A stretch of DNA of 64,000 nt, from the NCBI GenBank assembly GCA_947069175.1, contig CAMTDV010000018.1, forward strand, positions 45,954,869 through 46,018,868, in the 5' to 3' direction. This document shows, in pieces, positions 11,641 through 24,100 of the stretch. This DNA is from Scalesia atractyloides. Its lineage: Eukaryota; Streptophyta; Magnoliopsida; Asterales; Asteraceae. Each line of letters opens with the position of its first letter. Positions within the stretch are counted from its first letter, which is position 1. Made by a program: the position numbers and the translations under genes. The notes under the pieces were generated by a model. That model did no database searches. It was not told the origin of the DNA and worked only from the letters and a program-made list of their open reading frames with translations.

Positions 11641-13079
11641 ACCTAACTTCAATTTTTTTCAAAATTTTCATTTTTAACCCATGAACTTTTCAACTTTTAC
11701 CAGTTATGAAAATCCACTCAGTTGACCAAGTCCTAGTTAATGACCTTGGTTAACCGAGTTGTCTGCCGAGTCCAAGTTAATGACCTCAGTTTGACCCGTT
11801 ACGAACAAACTGTTGAAATTTTCAAAATCAAAGTTTCAAATTAATGAACTTTTTATCATTTTGTCTTTTCAGATTTTACATATAAGCTCCCAGTCCGTTG
11901 TCAAAGAGATTCACACCAGTTCTATCATCTTACCAGACTTCGAAGATACGTTCTCCAACATTGGTTTGCTGAAAACAATGTAGAAATAAAATGTTTTTGT
12001 ATTTTTGCAAGTTTATGCTAAAACACACCAAAAATCTTTTTGATTTTAATCTGTAAATCTGATATACTATGTGCAGAACAATGTAAACTATGTACAAACA
12101 TATTTACAGACATATTTTTGTGAATTCGTGTCTAAGGATCATATTAGTTGATTGAGACACATCACCAGTATCGTTGACCTTTAACTGACTTTAAGTTTTA
12201 AACTCATTTACCTAGATTGTCGATATGTTTGTCCACTTAAACTTTACCACATTTCTCAACTGTTTGAAGATATATTAAGGTATGATTTATGGAACTTGAC
12301 TTAATTGCAGTTCCCACTTCTTGAATATACTCCCGTATCCAGATTCCCTAGATTTCATCTTACAGATGAGTATAGTGTAATTGATATCTGTATCTGAGTT
12401 GTGCGAGACCTTGAGAGCTCATGTTAGTACTACCTTACAGACAAAGAGATAAAGGCTCATCTTTAAGGTGTGCTCCTATTTAAGGAATCTTTTTAGCACT
12501 GCAATTGATTATATCTTTCGATACTTTTCAAGTTTGCATGCAGTTTGGGGTTTATTGCGAAAGTAATATAGAAGTTCTAGTCCATTGCTTCCGCAAAATC
12601 AGAAGAACTTGTATAATACCCTAGATATCAACTATCTATAAAGACCTCGTATCTCAGAATCAGGCAATCTTTCAAATGAAATTTCGGAGTACTAAGTCCA
12701 TATATCCAAGATATGTTAATCCACAAGATTAAGCAGTTGTAAAATTTAGTTTATATCTCGAAAACAGTTTACTGAACGTGTTAAGCCTATCGACACATCC
12801 ACAGTAAAACTCGTTTATCACTTTTAAACTTTACATTTCTTTAACATATTGTGATAGTCCACTGATGTACTATCATTTCCTTTTATGACACTGAATTCTT
12901 TTTGTCTTTTTCAAAATTTTTGTACATTTTGAATTTTTTCAATGTTTTTGGATTTTAAAAATTTTCGAATGTTTTTGTATTTTCTCTAACATTTCTCCCC
13001 CTAAAATCAAAAACATCTTTTTGGATTTTAGTTTTTAACAAAATTCTAAACTAGAAAGATATTTACAAACCAAAGTGGA
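11641..13079 (-). other. Copia spacer between RNase H and the 3' ORF leader
   Basis: There is no ORF with recognisable content. AT-rich, with a pair of related segments near 11720-11800 (GACCAAGTCCTAGTTAATGA and GCCGAGTCCAAGTTAATGA) and a poly-T rich stretch at 12890-13010. I see nothing that explains its retention. Confidence 0.6.
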
Positions 13080-14876
13080 TCACGCGAACTCGTTGTCCGA
13101 TCCGTATTCAACCTCAGCGTCCGCACCTGTCAGCAAATTTTTCATACCATTAATTCTCAACAAGTATTTAAACCATGACAAAGAAAATGGTTTAATATAA
13201 AAATCAGCCTTTTGTTTGTCGGTGTGGATTTTTTCTATTCGCACCAATTTCTTTTCCTAGCAATCACGAATGAAATGATAACGAATTTCAGTGTGTTTTG
13301 TGCGTGAGTGATGAACCGGATTTTTAGTTATATATATGGTTGCCTTGTTATCAACAAACAGCGGAATGTTTAGAAATTGCAGACCATAGTCTATCATCTG
13401 CTGTTGAATCCACAAAATCTGTGTACAACAGCTGGAGGCCGAGATATACTCAGCTTCAAAGGTAGAGAGAGCGACCGTAGTCTGTTTCTTACACTGCCAG
13501 GTTACCAATCTTGTTCCAAAGAGCTGGCATCCCACTGTAGTTGATTTTGAATTCAACTTATCTACACCAAAATCAGAATCAGTATAGCCTGTGAGGTCGA
13601 AATTGTCGTTCTTCGGGTACCTCAAGCCGGTGCTTGGGCATCCTTTCAGGTATCTGAAAATTCGCTTCACGATCTGCATGCGTAAGATCCTCGGGCTTGA
13701 CTGATATCTGTGGCAGAGGCAGGTTGGATACATAATATCTGGGCGCGATGCCGTTAGATACATCAGCGATCCAATCATCGATTTGTATAACGTCTCGTCA
13801 ACTTTGGCTCCAGTCTTGTCAACGCGAATCCCATGATTTAGAGCAAGAGGCGTAGATAGAGGCTTCAAGCTTTCCATACCAAACTTCTTCAAGATGTCGT
13901 GAACATACTTAGTCTGATGAATGAAAATACCATCCGGAAGCTGATCTACTTGCAAACCAAGAAAGAACTTCATTTCGCCCATCGAGGACCTTTCGAATTT
14001 CTTTTTCATGATTCCCTCAGACTCCTTGCAGAGACTATCGTTTGTAGACCCAAAGATGATGTCGTCAACGTAGATTTGAACTATAATCAGATGACCATCA
14101 ACTTCTCTGGTGAAAAGTGTATTATCCACAGTTCCTCTGATAAAGCCGTTGCCGATGAGATGTTGTGATAACGTCTCATACCAAGCTCTCGGGGCTTGGT
14201 GTAGACCATAAAGAGCTTTATCCAATAGGTATGCTTTCTTCTTGTTGAGTGGATTGACAAACCTTGGTGGTTGTCCAACATACACCTTCTCACGTAATTT
14301 TCCGTACAGAAAAGCTGATTTGACATTCAATTGATAGACTTTAAATCCTTTCCATGATGCGAAAGCTAGAAAGATTCGAATAGATTCCAAGCGAGCTACT
14401 GGTGCGTAGACTTTCGTGTAATCTATCCCTTCCTGTTGGTGAAATCCCTTGACAATAAGCCTAGCATTGTTACGAACAATAACCCCTCTATCATCACGTT
14501 TACACCTAAAGACCCATTTTGTATCAATCGCTTTCTGATTTTCTGGTAGGTCTGCAAGCTTCCACACTTCTAACTTCTCAAACTGCAATAGTTCTTCTTG
14601 CATTGCTTGTACCAAGTTTTCATCGGCTAAAGCTTCATTAACTGTCTTTGGCTCTATCTGAGAGATGAAACATGAATAGAAGCAATAGTTATGGGTTGGT
14701 GCAACGCGAGTGTAAAAAAAATTAAGTTCTTTGTTAATTCGATTTCGAGTTCTAACACCCGTTTGAAGTTCTCCGATAATATTTGTTGACGGATGATAGG
14801 AATATGATCGCGGCAATTCTTCACTTGGAACATCTACTGAGTTTTGCTGATTCATGATGTTGAAATCAATGACCAA
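13080..14876 (-). pseudogene. Copia reverse transcriptase and RNase H
   Basis: A long open segment (14876-13257) carries the Copia RT: DTKWVFRCKRDDRGVIVRNN, RLIVKGFHQQEGIDYTKVYA, ALYGLHQAPRAWYETL and the catalytic YVDDIIFGST. RNase H follows with TGYTDSDFG, STFEAEYISAS and DNKATIYITKNP. A premature TAG after HFIRDC (13257) cuts the last part; the same frame continues with KIHTDKQKADF to TGA at 13080. Upstream it joins the integrase segment through a frameshift near 14870. This is the least damaged part of the element. Confidence 0.93.
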
Positions 14877-16449
14877 TTCAAGTTTGGAGAGCTTGATGAA
14901 GCTTCATTTTTGTTGCTCGGTCCTGCAGATTGGTTTAGAAGACTAGTTATATGCTTCACTTCTTCATCTGAAGAAGATGATTCCCCATCAGCATCAAATG
15001 TTGGTGCTTCTTCTGAATCAGAATTCTGGTTCTGAGGCATACTGAGCTCCGTTGTTGTATTCACTGGTTCAGTAGAGGCATTTGTTGGAAGAGTAGTAGG
15101 TGTTACTAATGTTTCAGAATCATTTTCATCCGGAACACCACTATTACTTGAACTTGCTCCAGAAGAAGATGGATCCAACATGGGTTGATTAACCACAATT
15201 GGTCGAACAATTTGTTCTTGATTTGCTGACTGGTGAAGATAATATAACGCTGCAACTTCTTCGTCAGACGGTTCTTCAGGCAAGTCAAATGACTTCCAAA
15301 GGTCTTGGTAGTTAAACAGCCACGCTTCACCTCTCCTTTGAATAGGATCCGTATAGTTGAAACAATCCACGTGTTGTGCTTCAATACCTTTCTCAACGAA
15401 GGAACATATACTCTTCTCAACGGACTCGCATATCCGACAAAGAAATCTTCAAGAGATTTAGCTCCGAATTTGCCATCTTGGTCTATTACGGTACATGGTG
15501 CACCGAATGGCTTTAAGAACTTCAAATTTGGCTTCCATCGGTTTATCATCTCAGAACATGTTTTCTTTGTTGGTTTGACAGTGAGAACCCTGTTTAGCGT
15601 GTTGCAAGCTGCAGTAACCGCTTCATTCCAGAAGCTGATTGGAAGTTTAGAATCTGCAAGCATGGTTCTCACAGTTTCAACCAAAGTTCGACTTTTCCGT
15701 TCAGCTACTCCGTCTTGCTGTGGAGTATAGGGAGCACTAAACTCGTGCAGAATCCCTTTTGCGTTGCAGAATTCCTTCATTTTGTTATTCTTAAAATCTA
15801 TGCCGTTGTCACTTTTAATGCGTCTGACCGGCAGATGATAAAGGTTCTCGAGTTTCTTGAATAGAATAACCAAGTTCTCGAACGTTTCGTTTTTTGATTC
15901 TTGAAAGAATATCCACGAATATCTCGAATATTCATATGTCACGACCAAGCAATATAAGTCTCCTGAGATGCTTCGAACATTTACAGGACCAAATAAATCC
16001 ATGTGGAGACGTTCTAATGGTAACTTGATTGAGTTCAGAATTTTATTCAGATGAGATTTCTTGATCTGCTTTCCCTTTTTGCATTCTAAGCAATGATCAG
16101 ACATCTGAAAACTCTGAAGATTTACACCTTCTACAAGATCATTATGAACCAAGAAATTCATTTTTCGCAAATGAATATGCCCCATCTTACGATGCCAAAG
16201 AATAGAATCCTTTTCAGTAGCCTTTGTCACAAAACATTGTACTGATTTTGATGAAGTGGTAGCAACACCCATATCAAGAACATATTGATCATTCTCTCGT
16301 GGTGCTCGCATTAAAATCCACTCATCTAGTATTTTGAATCTCGGATTCAAGATAATACACTCTTTGTCGTTGAAATGCACCGTGAACTTCTTGTCACAAA
16401 TCTGCGATATACTCAGAAGATTATTCTCAAGGTCTGCAATATAGTTCAC
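14852..16449 (-). pseudogene. Copia integrase with variable linker
   Basis: The zinc-binding HHCC domain is seen as WHRKMGHIHLRKM with CLECKKGKQ, followed by a DDE core: LHMDLFGPV (D), RRIKSDNGIDF (D) and PQQDGVAERKSRTL (E), all retained. A frameshift near 15380-15430 leads to the Ser/Glu-rich linker (15370-14852) that separates integrase from RT in this lineage. It would insert the cDNA; the 5-bp duplication GTTTC around the element agrees with this enzyme type. Confidence 0.9.
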
Positions 16450-16655
16450 GCGATCGAATGAAACGACGTCGTTTGAGAGTTTTCCCTCGGCGACTATCCT
16501 TCCACCCTAGTTACCCGCAAATCCAACATATCCACCATTGATAGCTTTAATGTCGAATAGCAACGCTTTCATTCCCGTCATATGCCTGGACGCTCCATTA
16601 TTCAAAATCCACTTAGAAAGTACGGATCTCTGGAGCCCCTGCACATTTCAACAAT
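16450..16655 (-). pseudogene. Copia aspartic protease region, catalytic Asp lost
   Basis: The minus strand at about 16615-16575 reads KWILNNGASRHMTG, the position of the retropepsin active site that in intact relatives reads DSG or DTG. Both Asp and Ser are replaced by Asn here. The reading continues as GGYVGFAGN, stop, GGRIVAEGKL. Protease should release Gag, integrase and RT from the polyprotein, so this copy cannot process itself. Confidence 0.75.
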
Positions 16656-18642
16656 CTATTTAAAAAGCGAGACACAAGCCTTTTTGGTCTTGAGTTGAAT
16701 TGGATAACCATCATCAAAATCAAAATCACACTCATCAGCATAATCGAATCCACACTCATCTGCATAATTAAATTTATATTCATCATCTGGATTTTCTGAG
16801 ATGTTTATGTTTGAAAATTTCACTTTCTTTTTATCTTTAGAATTGTTACCACTTGTAGTTTTGACATTTTCAGTTGTGGTTTCAATTATGATTTCTGATT
16901 TTGATTCTTTTGTGTTATCAGTTGTTACAAGCTCAGACTTAATAACACTGGATGTTGTTGACCGTTTCTTTGCAATCCAGGCTTGAGATTTGATGTCAGC
17001 CTTCTTGATGTAGAAATTGTTCATTAGCCTTTGAAGTTTCACCTTTTTCAAAAATTGAATTTTCAAACTTAGGTTTGACTTTAGCTTTAGGTTTTACAAA
17101 CACTGGTCACTTCGGTTTCACAACATTTGAACTTTCTTTTCTTTGAAGATAAGCCGGCTTTGATTTCGAACAGTAACGTGCAATATGACCAATTTTGTTG
17201 CACTTGTAACAAGTCTGAGAATCATGTGGATGTCCTTTAGTGGGTCTTACACCACTTGTTTTGACACCACTTGCAATTTTGGCTTTATCTCGAAGTTCTT
17301 TTTGTTTCTTAAACTTATCGTTTGATTGTTTCCCGATCAAACTTTCCTCATAAACCGTGCTCGTCCCATATACAAAATTAATTTTCTTATTTTTGTACTC
17401 ATGAAATGGTGACGGTTTCTTTTTAGGTTCATCTGATTCTTCTAATCCCAACCCGGCTCTCCGGTTTTCCAGATGATCACCATCATTCCTTTGGTAGTTG
17501 CTTCTTTTAGGTTTGGAATAGAATTTCTTTTCATTAATCTCCAGATCATCTGATGTGACTTCCACGAGTTTAAAGAATTTGTCTAACAATTCTTCCCTCA
17601 CATTCTGAATCGAAAAACTGTCATCAAAGTATAATCTATCAGATTCCTTAATTTTGTACATGACAAGATTAGGATTATCACATAGATCATTCTCCGATGA
17701 TGTATCGTCATCTTCGGACTGTGAATCTGAATTCTTTGAGCTCGAGTTGGCGCTTTTAAAGCTGCCTTCATCAGAATCGTTCAAAACATTTTCAACAACT
17801 TTTTTAACCACAGCATTGTCATCATCTGTTTTAGTATAGATTACATCAATGTTCTCTAGCAACTCAGTATTCTTTTCAGATAACAACTCAATGTTGAGTG
17901 CCTTATCCATCCCATCAGCGGATTTGCGACAATACTTCTCGCAAAGGGGTGGAGGAACATTGCTGTATTCATTACAAATTTTCTTTTTAGGTTTCTCTTC
18001 CGATGGAATTGTCGCAAGGATGTGATCAATGACATATGCATTACATGTGTAACTTCTCAAAAGTTGTTACACGTTCTGTTTCAATTGTCATGTCCTGGAG
18101 TTGTTGCTTAGTTTCAGAAATGGTGTTAATATAGATATTAATCGCTTTTTGCTTATCCATTACTGTTCCTTTTAACATTCTTATGGTATCATGTTGTTCA
18201 ATATTATTTCTATCAAGCCTACCATAATCATTTTTCATTTTATCATACGCTTCCTTCATTATGCGATAATCGTATTTCAAAAGTTCATTATGCACATTGT
18301 TTTCAGCGATGATTTTTAATTTTTCGGCACACTCAGAACATGGTTCAGTACATTTTGTACAAGGTTTTTCACCTCTACAATTTGTACTTTGAAAACTTCA
18401 TTTACCTCTGGACCTACCTTAGTTTGATTTGCCATTAAAGCTTTATCTGCCATGTCCTTGAGGTTTTCGGCATCCACTTCTTGTGCAACATTGATGATCT
18501 CTTCATCAATTGTTTTCTCCTCAACCACTTGTTCTTTAGAGCTTCCATCAAAATAACCTGCAAAACTATCACACGAGTTAGGAGATAAAATTCCTTGTTT
18601 CTGCATGTGGATATATTCCTCTTCTTCTCGTTGTTGATGCAA
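16656..18642 (-). pseudogene. Copia Gag C-terminal region with second zinc knuckle
   Basis: Minus-strand segments 18642-18316, 18295-18041, 18060-17107 and 17066-16656 are separated by small frameshifts. They contain a Cys-rich patch (CTKCTEPCSEC), a Lys/Glu coiled-coil stretch, a Ser/Asp/Glu-rich region, a complete CCHC knuckle (CYKCNKIGHIARYC) and an acidic tail just before the protease. This is the usual Gag-to-protease region of SIRE-type elements. The knuckle would bind RNA for packaging. Confidence 0.75.
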
Positions 18643-18803
18643 GTATTGTTCTAGTAGAATCTATTCTACAGCCGTTGCTTCTGCCGCTGCCGCTGCCGCT
18701 GCTTCCTCTGCAGAAGTATCTTCAACTATCTAAGCCATCAACGCAACTCTAGTCTTCTTACCGATGTAGGAATTCCAGTCGAAACCATCATCTTCGTTTG
18801 ATG

Positions 18804-20254
18804 CTACCATAGCTTTCTCATTGCTGCTGCTATTTGGTTTCTCTTAGATTTCAACCTGAGTCTTCTTTGGAAATGGCTTGTATTGAAGTGACTACTTATA
18901 ATACTCGTTGCCTCCTCCGAAAGGACTCTGATTTCCCGTTGCTTCAGGATTCTTGCACTCTCTCTTGATAGTCCCTTTTGGCGACATCTGAAGCACGTCA
19001 CTTTTGATTTGTCGAAGCCCAACTTGTTGCTTGAATTTCCGATATCTCGGCCAGTGAGAGCAACAAACTTTGTGAGTCTTCGGATAATAGATGCTAAACA
19101 CCACTTAATATCCATCAACTCGAGTTCTTCTTCATCCACTTGGTCATAATCTTCTGCCGTCATTTCGGGATTTCCAATTTTACCGGCTACAAGACTTTCG
19201 TATGACTCCAGAATAGTGGCGAGAAGAGACATATGTTGTTTAGCAACTTGTTCCAAAACAACATTGTTCAAATTCACTGCGATGTTACACTTGTATACAT
19301 TCGAATCAGAATTTGTTTGTTGATTCTGATTTGCTTGACTTTGATATGATGAATTTGAACCAGTGCTTGAGTATGAACTCTATGGACTCTGATCATAATG
19401 AAGTTGTGATTGACTCTGGTTCTATGGAGAAGCATTCATGTTCGCATTAAACGCTGTCCCAATTTTCAGACTTGAAATTTTGTCTTGCATTCCACTGTTG
19501 TAGTACAACCCAATGTCTTGAACTACATTAGCGTTCTTTGACTTTGCAATCTTCAAGAGTTCCATTTCATGGCCTTCGAGTTTATCGATAAATGTTGATA
19601 ACTTGAAGAAATCCCACTTATCACTCTTTTTCAGAACCATCAAATAAGTAGTCCATTCACCATCTGGTAGTGCGTCAGCAAGCTTGTCAATGTATTCTTG
19701 TTCCGTCTTCTCGAGACCGTGTCTTCGCATTTGAACTTTAAGATGACAGAAGTGTTCGATCATTTGCTTCATGGTCTCATTCTTTAACATGGTGAAGATA
19801 TCGAACTCTTTCAGAATAAGCTCCTTTTTCTTTTGATGATTTCGGCACTGCCTTGATACTTCTTCTGTAATGACAACCAAAGATCTCTTGCAGTAGTATA
19901 CTTTGGTAGCAAAATTAGGATATCTTCTTTGACAGACTGTTGGATGAGACTGATCATCTTTTTCTCAGCAATGTATTCGTCTCTCTGTACTGTCGAGTAA
20001 CTGTACTTTTCAAGGACTTGCGGATGTTCATCTACCGGAACAGTGTAACCTCTTTCAATCGACACCCAGCCAGCGAAGTGCATGGCTTGCACCCAATAGG
20101 TAAATTTCTCCTTCTATGCTTCATATTCGTCCATGCTCATCAGCTTGGGCGGTGTAACAGTCGTCCCCATCTCGTTATCAAGATTGACTTGATGAATCAC
20201 GTTGGCATTTGGCGAACTAGCTCTGGACATAAAAGCTCTTTGCATATCATCCAT
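18804..20254 (-). pseudogene. Copia Gag N-terminal and capsid region
   Basis: The start is ATG 20254 (MDDMQRAFMSRASSPNANV). The Gag-polypeptide fold of Copia elements follows: FTYWVQAMHF, DLWLSLQKKYQGSAEI, an EHFCHLKVQMRRHG segment and LIDKLEGHEMELL-type sequence. Frameshifts near 20120, 19830 and 19400-19280 break it. At about 19000 the first zinc knuckle reads CFRCRQKGTIKREC: the His of CCHC is Thr. The leader upstream is full of palindromes. Confidence 0.8.
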
Positions 20255-20927
20255 TGTGAATAACGAGACGTGTACACTGGAAATATTCAAAACCTTTTGA
20301 AAATGTTAGAAATACTACAAGTTCGGTCGAACTTGTAGTTTGGAATGAAGAATTCTTGATTTTGTCACAAGTTCGGTCGAACTTGTGACTTTTGATTTTG
20401 AAAAATTTCTCTTGATCTTCGGTCAAACTTGAGACACAAACAACCAGATCTTCGAGCGAACTTGCAAACAAGAATTTGATGAAACAATAACAAGTTCGGG
20501 CGAACTTACTCAAAATTTCTTTGATAATACACAAGTTCGGTCGAACTTGCAATCAAATCAGTGAAAAATCAGTAACTTCGAGCGAACTTGATCAAGATTT
20601 CCTCAAAAACCACTCAAGTTTGAGCGAACTTGCTAAAAAATCACTTGAAAAGTGACTTTTTATATCATGTTCGGCCGAACTTATTAACAAGTTCGATGAT
20701 TAGGGTTTTCCAAAACATGGTTTTTTCAAAATTTTGACATGATTTCTGTTGAATTTGGTCTCCAATCTTTCAAGGGTTTATCTTTGTTGTATTTTACATG
20801 ATACATTCAAATTTGAAAAGATTTTGACCGTGAATTCTTCATTTTTGATGAAAAAGTTAAGAAAAATAGAAGAATGGAGTAGAAATAGAAGTGTTCTTGT
20901 CTTGATAATATCAAATCAGGCTGTTCT
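20255..20927 (-). repeat. Copia 5' leader with AAGTTCG quasi-palindromes
   Basis: Between primer site and gag ATG lie about ten copies at 20318, 20368, 20417, 20450, 20490, 20533, 20572, 20616, 20670 and 20688 (last a half site), again CAAGTTCG-NN-CGAACTTG with variable centre. On the RNA each could form a short stem. There is no ORF here. Confidence 0.85.
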
Positions 20928-20940
20928 AGCTCTGATACCA
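20928..20940 (-). other. Copia primer-binding site (tRNA-iMet)
   Basis: The minus strand reads TGGTATCAGAGCT two bases inside the 5' LTR, complementary to the 3' end of initiator tRNA-Met. Confidence 0.9.
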
Positions 20941-20942
20941 CT

Positions 20943-21318
20943 TGTAGGACCGATCCTCAATGCTAAGGAACCTAAATTTGATATCTAACGTCCTTAATAG
21001 CGGAAATATTACGTTGTGCTTACCAATAAACAAGATTTAATCAGTTAATCGTCAGTTTTATTGATCAAACGTTCTGGTTACAAACTGACAGAGTTTCACC
21101 TCCAAAATGCCAAAGTTACAAATGAGGAACTCAAGCTAGATATTTATAGGCAAACAAGTTCGGTCATCAGATACCTAAGTTCGCCCGAACTTGGCTATAC
21201 ATGATAACATGGGCGAACTTGGTCTTCTACTACATAAATACATCATTCACCTGGCCTATTCGGCTCTATACAATACATACTCGATATAAGACTAAGACAT
21301 AGACATTATGCACCAACA
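20943..21318 (-). repeat. Copia 5' LTR (376 bp)
   Basis: Partner of 6379-6778. It lacks a 24-25 bp segment holding one palindrome; the flanking GAACTTG repeats suggest loss between direct repeats. It ends CACCAACA followed by the duplication GTTTC (21319-21323). Confidence 0.95.
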
Positions 21319-21323
21319 GTTTC

Positions 21324-21589
21324 GGTCGATTTTCGCCATTTTTGCAAGATACAACATGTTAGGACCTTAGAGTGACTAAGAATCTCTGCTCGGTATGATT
21401 AAAAACGCTACGAACAAACGGGAAACCACAAATTATGCTAAAAACGGCAAAAAATGCAAGAACATAAAAATAAGACTAAACTACCCCTAGGCGCGAAATA
21501 ACGCCTCGAATACATTTTTATCATTGAGTCGATAGCTGGACTCTCCTCCCCACACTTAGTTCGCGTGCGGGGCGTAGAGCTCGATCATC
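21324..21589 (-). other. Athila sequence between integrase and the Copia insertion
   Basis: Non-coding. It includes another purine tract (minus strand TAAGTGTGGGGAGG, about 21558-21545), similar to the one near 3950. The Copia inserted at GTTTC (21319-21323). Confidence 0.6.
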
Positions 21590-24095
21590 TTTACCGCCGA
21601 GTCAACTGGTCCGCTAATGTAGATTTTCAATCTATGACCGTTGACCTTAAAAATTACCCCGTTTGCATCCTCAATCGCTATGGTACCATAAGGGAATACT
21701 TTTTAACGGTGTACGGTCCCGTCCATCGAGATTTCAACTTTCTGGGGAATAAGCACAACCTAAAGTTATACAACAAGACTAGATCTCCAACTTGAAAATT
21801 CTTATGCTCTTTCAACCACTTGTCATGCAACTTCTTCGTACGCTCCTTGTACAAGGTGGAACTCTCATAGGCATGATTTCTTAACTCCTCGAGCTTGTGA
21901 ATCTGCAAGAAACGGCCCTCACCGCCGCTCTTTAAGTCCAAATCCGCCGTCTTCATAGCCCATAATGCCTTGTGCGCAAGCTCCACCGGAAGATGACACG
22001 CCTTCTCATAAACCAACCTAAACAGAGTGGTCCCGATAGGTGTCTTATATGCAGTCCGGAAGGCCCATAGTGCGTCATCCAACTTCTCAGACCAATCCTT
22101 GTGGTTTGATTCACCGACCGCTCAAGGATCCTTTTCAAACCCCGGTTCGTAACCTCCACTTGCCCGCTTGTCTAAGGATGGTATGCTGTAGATAATCGAT
22201 GATGCACACCGTAACGAGACAAGGCGCGCTCAAGCTGCGCATTACAGAAATGCGTCCCTCGGTCACTAATGAGAGCCTTCGGTGCACCAAACCGGGCGAA
22301 CAAGCACTTCAGATCCCTCACGACCACCCTAGCGTCATTTGTGGGTAAGGCTTACGCCTCGGCCCACTTTGATACATAGTCAACCTTTACCAGGATGTAC
22401 TTGTTTTCGCGTGACGATGGAAATGGTCCCATGAAGTCGATCCCCCATACGTCCAACACTTCACAGACTTGAATCGAGTTTTGAGGCATCTCGTCACGCG
22501 CGGATATGTTTGTAGCCCGCTGGCAAGCATCACACGCTCTCACCATCTGTTGCGCATCACGAAAGATGGTGGGCCAATAAAAACCAGAATCTAACACTTT
22601 CTTCGCTGTATAGTTGGCCCCGTGATGACCGCCAATAGGTCCCTCCTAACACTGTCATAGAATATCCGCTGCCTCTCTACCTGAAACACATCTACGGATC
22701 ACTTGGTTCGCGCCAATTATAAATAAGAACGGGTCATTCCAAATGTAGTGCTTTAAATCCGCAAAGAATTTCCTTTTCTGCTGATGCGTCAATCCTTTAA
22801 TAAGGATCCCACACGCAAGGTAGTTCGCAAAGTCAGCAAACCAAGGCGATTTATCAGTCACCTCTACCCCCATGAGAAACTCGTGGGGGAAATTGTCGTT
22901 TGTTGGCTCCTCTCGCGCATTCTCTGCATCTCCGTGCTCGAGTCTCGATAGATGATCGGCGGCCACGTTTAATACACCCTTCTTGCCTTGAATCTCGATA
23001 TCAAACTCTTGCAACAACAAAATCCATCGAATTAGACGCAGTTTCGCGTCTTGCTTGCTGAAGAGATATCTAATCGTCGCGTGATCCGTATACACAATCG
23101 TTTTGGACAACACAAGATACGACCCTAAACTTATCAAATGCGAAAACTACCACCAGAAGCTCCTTCTCTGTAGTAGTGTAATTCTCTTGAGCATTGTGCA
23201 AAGTTTTGCTGGCGTAGTATATCGGATGGAAGTATTTGTCCCTCTGCTGTCCCAACACGGCTCCTATCGTAAAGTCACTCGCGTCGCACATTAATTCAAA
23301 TGGAAAAGTCCAGTCTGGTGCGACCAAGATAGGTGCCTCAACGAGCTTTTGCTTCAGATGGTCAAAGGCCTTCAAGAACTCGTCACTGAAAATAAACGGA
23401 GCGTCCTTCTCCAAAAAACGGGTCATGGGTCTGGCGATTTTCGAAAAGTCTTTAATGAATCGCCTATAAAACTCCGCATAACCAAGGAAGCTCCGAATCA
23501 CTTTCACCGAGGTGGGAGGTGGAAGTCGGGAAATGATATCAACTTTTGCTTGATCGACTTCCATCCCAGCTTGAGAAATCTTGTGTCCTAAAACTATGCC
23601 CTCTCTTACTATGAAGTGGCATTTCTCCCAGTTTAGGACCAGATTCGTCTCCTCGCACCTCTTCAACATCTTTCTCAAATTTTCCAAGCAATGATCGAAA
23701 GAATCCCCAAAAACTGAAAAGTCATCCATGAACACCTCCATGGAATCCTTGATCATGTCATGGAAAATAGCAACCATGCATCACTGGAAGGTAGCCGGTG
23801 CATTGCACAAACGACAAGTTATACGCCGGTAGGCGAAGGTGCCAAATGGGCATGTGAAGTTAGTCTTCTCCTGATCCTCAGGAGTGATAGGAATTTGGAA
23901 ATACCCGGAGAACCCATCCAAAAAACAATAAAAAGACTTCCCCGACAGGGTTCCAACATCTGATCGATGAATGGAAGCGGGAAGTGGTCCTTGCAGGTGG
24001 CATCGTTGAGTTTGCGATAGTCAATGCAAACCCGCCATCCCGTGACCGTCCGGGTAGGAATAAGCTCATTCCTATCATTCGTAACCACCGTCATA
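21590..24095 (-). pseudogene. Athila RT (3' part), RNase H and integrase
   Basis: The RT resumes at 24095 with MTVVTNDRNELIPTRTVTGW and VCIDYRKLND, then a frameshift near 23950-23800, then FMDDFSVFG (catalytic DD) and HCLENLRKMLKRCEETNLVL (23777-23070). RNase H follows (MCDASDFTIGAVLGQ, IVYTDHATIRYLF, AADHLSRLEHGD), with a frameshift near 23100. Integrase has CDACQRATNISARDEMP, DVWGIDFMGPFPSS (D), SDRGTHF (D) and a C-terminal part (22082-21678), broken by stops near 22350, 22170 and 22080. The N-terminal RT lies at 32203-32676, beyond the Tekay insertion. Confidence 0.88.
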
Positions 24096-24100
24096 CCATC

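Larger units (their letters stand above)
6379..21318 (-). mobile_element. SIRE-like Copia retrotransposon, 14.9 kb, with a long 3' ORF
   Basis: LTRs at 6379-6778 and 20943-21318 start TGTAGGACCG and end CACCAACA, flanked by GTTTC (6374-6378, 21319-21323). On the minus strand: primer site (20928-20940), gag, two zinc knuckles, protease, integrase, RT-RNase H (Copia order, integrase before RT), then 2.3 kb of spacer and a roughly 3.9-kb extra ORF before the 3' LTR. An extra ORF after RNase H, the large size and YVDDIIFGST in RT point to the SIRE/Maximus lineage, although 400-bp LTRs are short for it. It inserted in the Athila 3' region between integrase and the env-like ORF. Confidence 0.92.
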
